Assembly: GCF_030272615.1 (NCBI RefSeq)
Contig: NC_081414.1
Span: 763,757,413-763,821,412, forward strand
Direction of reading: 5' to 3'
DNA: 64,000 nucleotides
DNA from: Cryptomeria japonica
Taxonomy: Eukaryota; Streptophyta; Pinopsida; Cupressales; Cupressaceae
Shown here: positions 58,017 to 64,000 of the stretch, one piece after another
Position numbering within the stretch: the first letter of the stretch is position 1
Layout: each line of letters begins with the position of its first letter
Position numbers and translations under genes: made by a program
The notes under the pieces: model-generated
What the model was told of the DNA's origin: nothing
Databases searched by the model: none
Seen by the model: only the letters and a program-made list of their open reading frames with translations

Positions 58017-58936
58017 TGTTGGGTGAATATTTTGTCACCAATGTACCAATGATAAAACATATATTTCACACACAACTATGATAAGATAAAGTATTTCCTC
58101 TCATCAAGGGAGGTTCCCTGTTGGAATTTTGGGCATCTCAACAACTTATATAAAAAATAAATTGTGTGTGAGCTTAGGGCATGTAATTATCTTTTTTTAG
58201 AATTGATGTGTTTTCCCTTCACTTGGTTATATTCCTTATAACTCAATAAACTTAACAACTAAATAAAATTTCTTGACAAAGATTCTTAATATCTAGACAA
58301 TAATGTAAGCTCAAAGTCTTACGTGAGTGCAACTTACTATAATCACCACACTTACAACCATAATCACGACTTGTAGCTCAAAGCCTCTAAGATGTGATTA
58401 ATTTTCCTAAAAACTAAGAGAAACTAATAGCAATAAAAAGCTTACTATGTAATCACTTGACTATCAAAAGATTTCCCAAATATTCAAATACCACAAAGTC
58501 TACTTATCACAATTGGAAATTTCTCTTACTTCCATAAACAATAATGCCACCAATATCAAGGAATTAAATAACATATATAAGAAATGAACATAGGAACATT
58601 AACTCATATAAACAATCTTTGACCCAACACAAAGTTTAGAATCAAATGGAATCACTCTCTTTATTTGCTTGATTGAGTCTTCACAACAAAAGCTCAAAGT
58701 CTTAGTTGAGGCAAAAAATTTGGTAGAGTTTTGCTAAACATAATAAAAGATAAATATGTACAAATGAGGTCCTCCTTATATAGAAAAATAAGTTGAGAAA
58801 AAGGTGGCACAGATGACTAATTCAACTGCACAGTCCCACTTGAGTACAACTACTACATAAGATGAAAATGCAACTACAAGAAAATTTGCAGTAACTAGGA
58901 ATGCAACTACATGAAAAGATAGTGTCAATGGGGACA
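58017..58936 (-). repeat. Gypsy-D LTR
   Basis: About 920 bp, on the minus strand starting TGTCCCCATT after a purine-rich stretch and ending CACCCAACA before the primer site. A TATA box (CTATATA, 58776-58783) stands about 155 bases in. The inner end is firm from the primer site; the outer end is inferred. Confidence 0.6.
58776..58783 (-). promoter_or_regulatory. TATA box of gypsy-D LTR
   Basis: Minus-strand CTATATAAGG within the LTR. Confidence 0.5.
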
Positions 58937-58938
58937 CT

Positions 58939-61640
58939 TTATTCATCTTTCTCCTCCTTATTGATTTTCTTGAATTCCTCGAACCGAGCCAAAACAACTT
59001 CCATCTCAGCTTTTTCCAGTGTTGTGGTAGAACTATTGATGGCATGAACTCTAGAAACTGCATCTCGAGCTTTCTCATACTTCTTTCTTCCATTTTTCAG
59101 CATTGAGGCTAGAAATTCAAAACTAACTTGTATCTCAAGCAGTTTATCAAATACATTCAACGAGAAGTCCTTTTTTTCCCAATGAGTAATTAGGGAAATA
59201 AATTCTTGTATAATGTTCTTACTGATTATTAGTTTCTAACTCTCATCATACAAGTAACAAGAAATATTAGCTATCCTTGTTGAGATCTCATCAATCTCAT
59301 TATCACATTTTCTTTTCTTGATCTATTTATGAGATTACTAACATTATTATTTTACCTTTATAAGATAATAACGACAGAATTTGAATGTATTTTTCTCATG
59401 TCGTTATTATCTTGTTTTCTACAATAACATCAATCCTGAAATATTTCATTTTTCTCCAAAGAGTTATACTCTTTTTAGTGTCTTCCATTTCTTTGGTCAA
59501 AGTATTTTTGGTACCTTGCATCTGACTTTGAACAATTTCAAAATTCACCAATAACTTGATCGTTGAATCCAAAAGAAGAGAGCCCTCCGATTTCAAATGA
59601 TCAATCCATTCATCCACTACTCGGCCCTTGACGCCCACCTGTTCCACCTTTTTGAGAGCCTCGGTATCAATTAAGGAAACAATAGGCTCAACCTCCTAGG
59701 AAGATTGTCTGACTTTTAGAAGCACACTGGTCAGTTGCTCACATTTTTGCTTCCATTCATTTTTCTCATCTCTTTCTTGATCAAACCTACGCACATGAGA
59801 ATTGAAAGCAGTTGAGAGTCTAACTTGACACTCTTATGTGTCCCCACACCAAGTTCTATAGTCTGCATAGTATAATCTTCAAGTTGGATATTGTCCTTAT
59901 TTTTATCTAAAGATGGCACCATGCCCTCAGCATATTTTATTTTTGTAGCAGGATCAACCAACACTCGAGAAATAGTCTTTGACTTTTTAGTCCCTTTTTC
60001 CTTGGAGGGAACTAACTGCTCAAAATCAAAGCCATCTGGTGAAATCACTTGTTTCTTCATTTTAGGTGCCACAACATCTATCCATGGTGGAAGATCTGCT
60101 TTAGTGGTTGGAGTTGTGGCCTTCTTCTGAGTAGTCACCAACATCTAAGACACGTTCTAACTTGATGACGTAGAAGCAGAAGATCGAATTACCTGCACTA
60201 CAATTGTGGTAACTGATGGTAAATATGATGAAGCAACAATAGTCATTATTGGTGCCTCCCCTGAAACAACTATGGTTACAACCATTGATGGTGTTTCAGT
60301 AGTAACAACAGTACTTACAATAGGTGGACCTTCAGCCATGATAGTTGTAGAAGGTAGGGCAACTAACTACTACTCTACAACTATTTGCTCCAAAGATTAA
60401 GTAAAATCCAAAATTGAAGATTCAATAATGGATGTAGGAACATCATCAAAACTTGGGAGGCTGGACAATGTAACATATTCCTGATTGTCCTTCCCTTGTG
60501 GTAATTCTATATTCAACCCCTCATCATCATATCCTTCTACCTCTTGATCTAAATCTGATTCAATAGAATGAATAGCAACTTGTGTCGGGGTTGATACCCA
60601 TGAAGCAATGGAGGTAGTACTTTCTTCTTGTTGAGTCAACTCTTCTAATTCTTTCATTTTCTCTTCATGAGGAATCTCTCCTTCTTCTTGTTCTTTTTCT
60701 AGTTCATTCACAACTAGTTGTTCAGAATCCTTAGATGTTTCTTGTGAAGCTGATGAAGGTTCACCTTTCTTTGAAGCTTTGATCGTGAATTTGAACTTTT
60801 GCCCTTTTCCCTTAGATTTTGGTGAAGGGATTGTTGGGGGTACCTCCACATCTTCTTTGTTCTTGGTCCTTAATTCATATGTTTTACCAACTAGACCATC
60901 AGTATCATCATCATCACTAGAACTAGAAGGAAACTGCTTCATTCTAATCCCCCTTTTTCAACAACCATGCATTAGTATTGGCCAAAATAGGAGCAATTCT
61001 TTGGGTAATAGACTTACTTTCCTTCTTGGACCATTGGATGAGTGGCAAGGGAGAATCAATAATATTTCATTCAAAGTAGACCAGGTCTACTATGTCATTA
61101 GTATCTTCCATTATGTCTAGGATCTTAGCCAAATTAAGGTTCTCAATCTGTTCTAAAGTGAGACGACTGAAATCCATCCTTCTCACATCTTCCTCATCTT
61201 CACAATCTGCCTAGACATCTTCAAGCCAATATATATGTGTATAGCTCATTTTGATTTTGTTCTGCATCCCACAAAAAATCAAAATTATCATGGGCTTTGA
61301 AACTCCTCATAGTGACCCATTGCATTTCATGCTCCATATTTTTGGCCTTTGGGTTAGTTAGCACTGAATATCGACCAATGGATTCTAGAAATTTGAGGCT
61401 AGTTTTATGATCCTGTTACTGTCTCTCATGCACATGAATCAATTGTTGACATAATTCCATGAGGAAAATTTTATCCGAAGGATGCCTTGGTAGCATGAAT
61501 GGTTCACCTTCAAAAATATCCTATGTAGATATATGTAAAAGTGGGAAATTGAAGGAATACACAACCAAAGAAAGAAAATTTGTTGTATGCTTCTTGTGAA
61601 AGTAATTTCTTCTCTAACCCTTTATCAAACTTACATTTTG
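58939..61640 (-). pseudogene. Accessory ORF ending just before the gypsy-D LTR
   Basis: Minus-strand coding-like sequence over 2.7 kb in several frames. The largest open piece (60397-60942, 181 codons) is acidic and Ser/Glu-rich (SSSSDDDDTDGLVG; EEGEIPHEEKMKELEELTQQ). A Thr/Val/Ser-rich piece (60157-60339) and a basic one (59731-60144, PPWIDVVAPKMKKQVISPDG) follow, then helical segments at 59396-59647 and 58939-59160 that look like coiled coil, ending EEFKKINKEEKDE five bases from the proposed LTR. No gag, protease, RT or integrase motif. Six or more breaks. It occupies the same place as the ORF of element A, between (lost) pol and the 3' LTR. Unrecognised. Confidence 0.55.
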
Positions 61641-61725
61641 TTATTGGACTTTTTCCCATGAAAGAATTTTTAATAAAAGAATATATAAATCAAAGCAATT
61701 AAAAAATATTATTATAATGAAAGGG

Positions 61726-62298
61726 TGTGATTTTTGGTAAACACCCTTGTGAAATTATATAAACCTATGAATTAATAGAGAAGGTGGATATGGGGAGAAG
61801 AAGAGAAGAGAAGGATAAATTAAAGGAAGCACAAGAGAGGGGATAATTAAGGCCTGGTGGGTGGGCAGTGGGCATTGGAGAAGGGGCATACAGTGTGTGT
61901 CCAACTCGAAGTACAACGTACATCTGGGAGCATCCTGGCTATGGTTGTGTTTATTTCATGTCATGAAGGCATGTGGGGTTCTATGTAAGAACCATGTCCT
62001 CCTGGAGTGCTCCCTTGCCTGGAAACCCTATACCTATAACTAATCCTCTGCGTGCAGGAAAGCAACCTCTTTGTGATTTACAGATATGTATTAATCAATC
62101 CCATATAGTCATTGCCCTAATATTTCATTGCTAGAAATTATTATCTCAATGTTTTATTATTGATTATTGATGTACATACCTTTCTTTTAAATTATTTACC
62201 TTAAGTAAAAGGTTAATTACATTAGGTTTAACTTAATATTTGATTTATTTAATCCACTACAAATACTTAATTAATCATAGGGGAGAAGTACCATTACA
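61726..62298 (+). repeat. Element E 5' LTR (start approximate)
   Basis: Ends CCATTACA four bases before a primer site. A TATA box (TATATAAA, 61756-61763) lies near the proposed start TGTGATTTTTGG, which itself follows a purine run. About 573 bp. No second copy is in the window. Confidence 0.5.
61756..61763 (+). promoter_or_regulatory. TATA box, element E LTR
   Basis: TATATAAA within the proposed LTR. Confidence 0.4.
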
Positions 62299-62301
62299 TT
62301 T

Positions 62302-62313
62302 TGGTATCAAAGC
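62302..62313 (+). other. Element E primer binding site
   Basis: TGGTATCAAAGC, one base from the tRNA-iMet site; GGTATCAAAGCCT is a frequent plant variant. Confidence 0.65.
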
Positions 62314-64000
62314 CTCAACTATCTTTACTCTACTACTTATTACTTTTGGGTTACTATTATTTTATATATAAAATTTTACCAACCCAAATTAGAACCCTAA
62401 TCTGTTGCATAAAGATTTCTATTTGATATTATAATTTAAATAAAATTATTTCATGAAAGATTTAAAGCTAAAGACTCAAAATTCCACTTGAGGACAAATT
62501 TTCTTTTTGAAACCATAAAAAGAAGAAAAAAAATAAAATGAAATAAAATTTTAAAAAAATAAATAAATATTTAAAAACTTATCACATTTGGAATCATCTA
62601 GTGAAAATTTTGAAAATGTAGGTATAGAGGTTGCAGTAAATCTGCACATTATATGCGTTGGTGAATGCCCTTGCAATTTACTTACGAACACAATGAGGAA
62701 AAAAAAAAGTTTTTCATAAGTTATATTTCGTTGTACCTCATGCTTGAAAGTTATTTCATATAATTTGCAAATAACAACAAATATTCTCTACCGATAAAAT
62801 TTACTACATGTTGTATTAATTTCCATAGGAATTTCATCAAAATTCATTTTGGGCACATCCTCCAATCATAGCATGCCTTGTGACTACATTCTTTTGAGGC
62901 ATTATACATTGTATTATACATGCTTCCATATTTTATAATCATGTCCATTACCCATTTCTGCACACCATGTTGTCATAAGAAAAATAACGGTGTTGCATTC
63001 TTAAAGTTTGACAAAAGGTATCGTCCTCTATCGATCCCCAAAACAAAGCTCTAAAATTTATAATTTAAATTTATTTCGTGTTCTTAAGGTCTAGTTTGCA
63101 TTTCAAGAATTTTATAATTGAACAGGAATCAAGACTTTGAAATATCAGCTCAAGAACAAGAAATTGTGACTACATACAGAACGTAAGTCCTTAGTGTATT
63201 TGATAGTATAGATCTGGTTCTTCGTATTCAATGGATTTAGTGAATGAGCGAATCGCTAGAGATTTTAATCTTGAAAATGAATGAGATAAATTCTCATCAA
63301 ATTTAAAAAAACATAATTTACCCTCGTATTTATAACAACAAGAATGATATGGTTTCACTTACACCAGTAAATTCATCTCAATATTCATATAACATAGTTG
63401 TTAGCATACAAATTCACAAGAAAGTATTAAAAGAACAATATAAGATAGGAATATATTGAAACCAAATCTCAAATCGAACTAAAATTTTAATTTAACAAAT
63501 CGCAAAAAAAACTTCAAAATAGCTGAACATTTCTTACCCCATGCCTAAAAACAAACTTCAACTTCCAATTAGTATTCTCATTTAAAAGGCTGCAATTTTT
63601 TCCATCTCAAAAATTTAGTAGCTCTAAAACCCTGTATTCTTTGTAGATTATTGACAATGGGTGTTGCTCTTGTTATTACGAAGTGCAATAGGGAATTAAT
63701 TGTTGGATACAACCATAGTTGCCAGGTTTGATTAGGTTGGGGCATGAATCATTATACATAGATTATTTGAAAACCAATTCTAGATAAAAAAAAATTCTTG
63801 TGCAATGTCAGTGGCAAATATCAATTTCAATGTGTTTGATGTGACATTCGCCCTCAACCATAACCACATAGTCATTTTCACATACAATTTCCATTTTGGT
63901 GAGATGATAACTTTTTGAGGCGATCTATTAAACGATTCAAGTACCTTGTTTCTATTTTTTTTGCTTGCCAAGGTTAAAATAAATCTATCATCTAGTTTCA
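62314..64000. other. No recognisable gene; presumed leader of element E
   Basis: AT-rich, with no gag-like frame by the end of the window. The small minus-strand frame 63780-63971 has no domain. Confidence 0.35.

Larger units (their letters stand above)
56155..58936 (-). mobile_element. Gypsy-D: LTR, primer site and gag, minus strand
   Basis: On the minus strand: LTR (58936 to 58017), primer site (57991-58010), gag from ATG at about 57905 to the break at 56155. Protease, RT and integrase are absent, cut off at the join with the truncated copia LTR. Upstream of the LTR on the same strand lies a long accessory ORF (58939-61640), so the LTR may be shared between two elements in tandem. Confidence 0.7.

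Noticed and set aside
61861-62043. 60-codon Cys/Trp-rich plus-strand frame
   Set aside because: Lies inside the proposed element E LTR and has no signal peptide or cysteine pattern that I could identify as a peptide family.

Overview
This window reads as nuclear DNA from a seed plant with a large, transposon-packed genome, most likely a gymnosperm. That assignment is an inference: AT-rich sequence, long copia LTRs rich in ACCGGT, old Ty3/gypsy and L1-type LINE relics, almost no host genes, and a degenerate interstitial telomere-like array. I cannot name the species. Every open frame above about 200 codons that I can classify belongs to a mobile element. The one host gene I consider credible is a small intronless F-box gene (49609-50112, minus strand).

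Region by region. 1-11366: a plus-strand LTR element (A) of which only a long accessory ORF, a polypurine tract and the 3' LTR are visible. A complete 6,664-bp minus-strand Ty1/copia element (1971-8634, TSD ATACT) sits inside that ORF. 11822-17073: a decayed plus-strand Ty3/gypsy element with primer site, gag, protease and RT but no RNase H core or integrase, and a 5' LTR reduced to its last bases. 17940-20278: a LINE relic (endonuclease remnant fused to RT). 20348-27291: a second, older minus-strand copia element with both LTRs and a near-perfect TSD. 27320-30000: a second copy of the same LINE relic, sharing the first copy's nonsense codon.

31070-33560 holds an F-box pseudogene with one early stop plus two shredded fragments of the same family. 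34227-38040 is a direct duplication flanking a roughly 770-bp array of CCCTAA-like repeats. 39960-42461 is the 3' end of a plus-strand copia element, with unusual tandem repeats in its 3' untranslated part and a 33-bp triplet repeat inside its LTR. 44637-46266 is a retroposon-like insertion with a 13-bp TSD. 47067-48440 holds an unrecognised ORF, and 49609-50112 the intact F-box gene. 50804-52320 is a probably retroposed DUF4283-type ORF. 55434-56153 is a truncated copia LTR fused to a minus-strand gypsy-type element (gag, primer site, LTR, then a long accessory ORF running to about 61640). 61726-62313 is a 5' LTR plus primer site of another plus-strand element running off the window.

The genes do not form a cellular pathway; the layout records successive insertion, nesting, duplication and decay. 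No novel defence or regulatory system is evident. The most unusual items are the accessory ORFs next to LTRs, the hairpin repeats with a compensatory change in the copia 3' region, the paired LINE copies sharing defects, and the duplicated segment around the telomere-like array. All percentages and homologies here are by eye; no alignment or database search was run.
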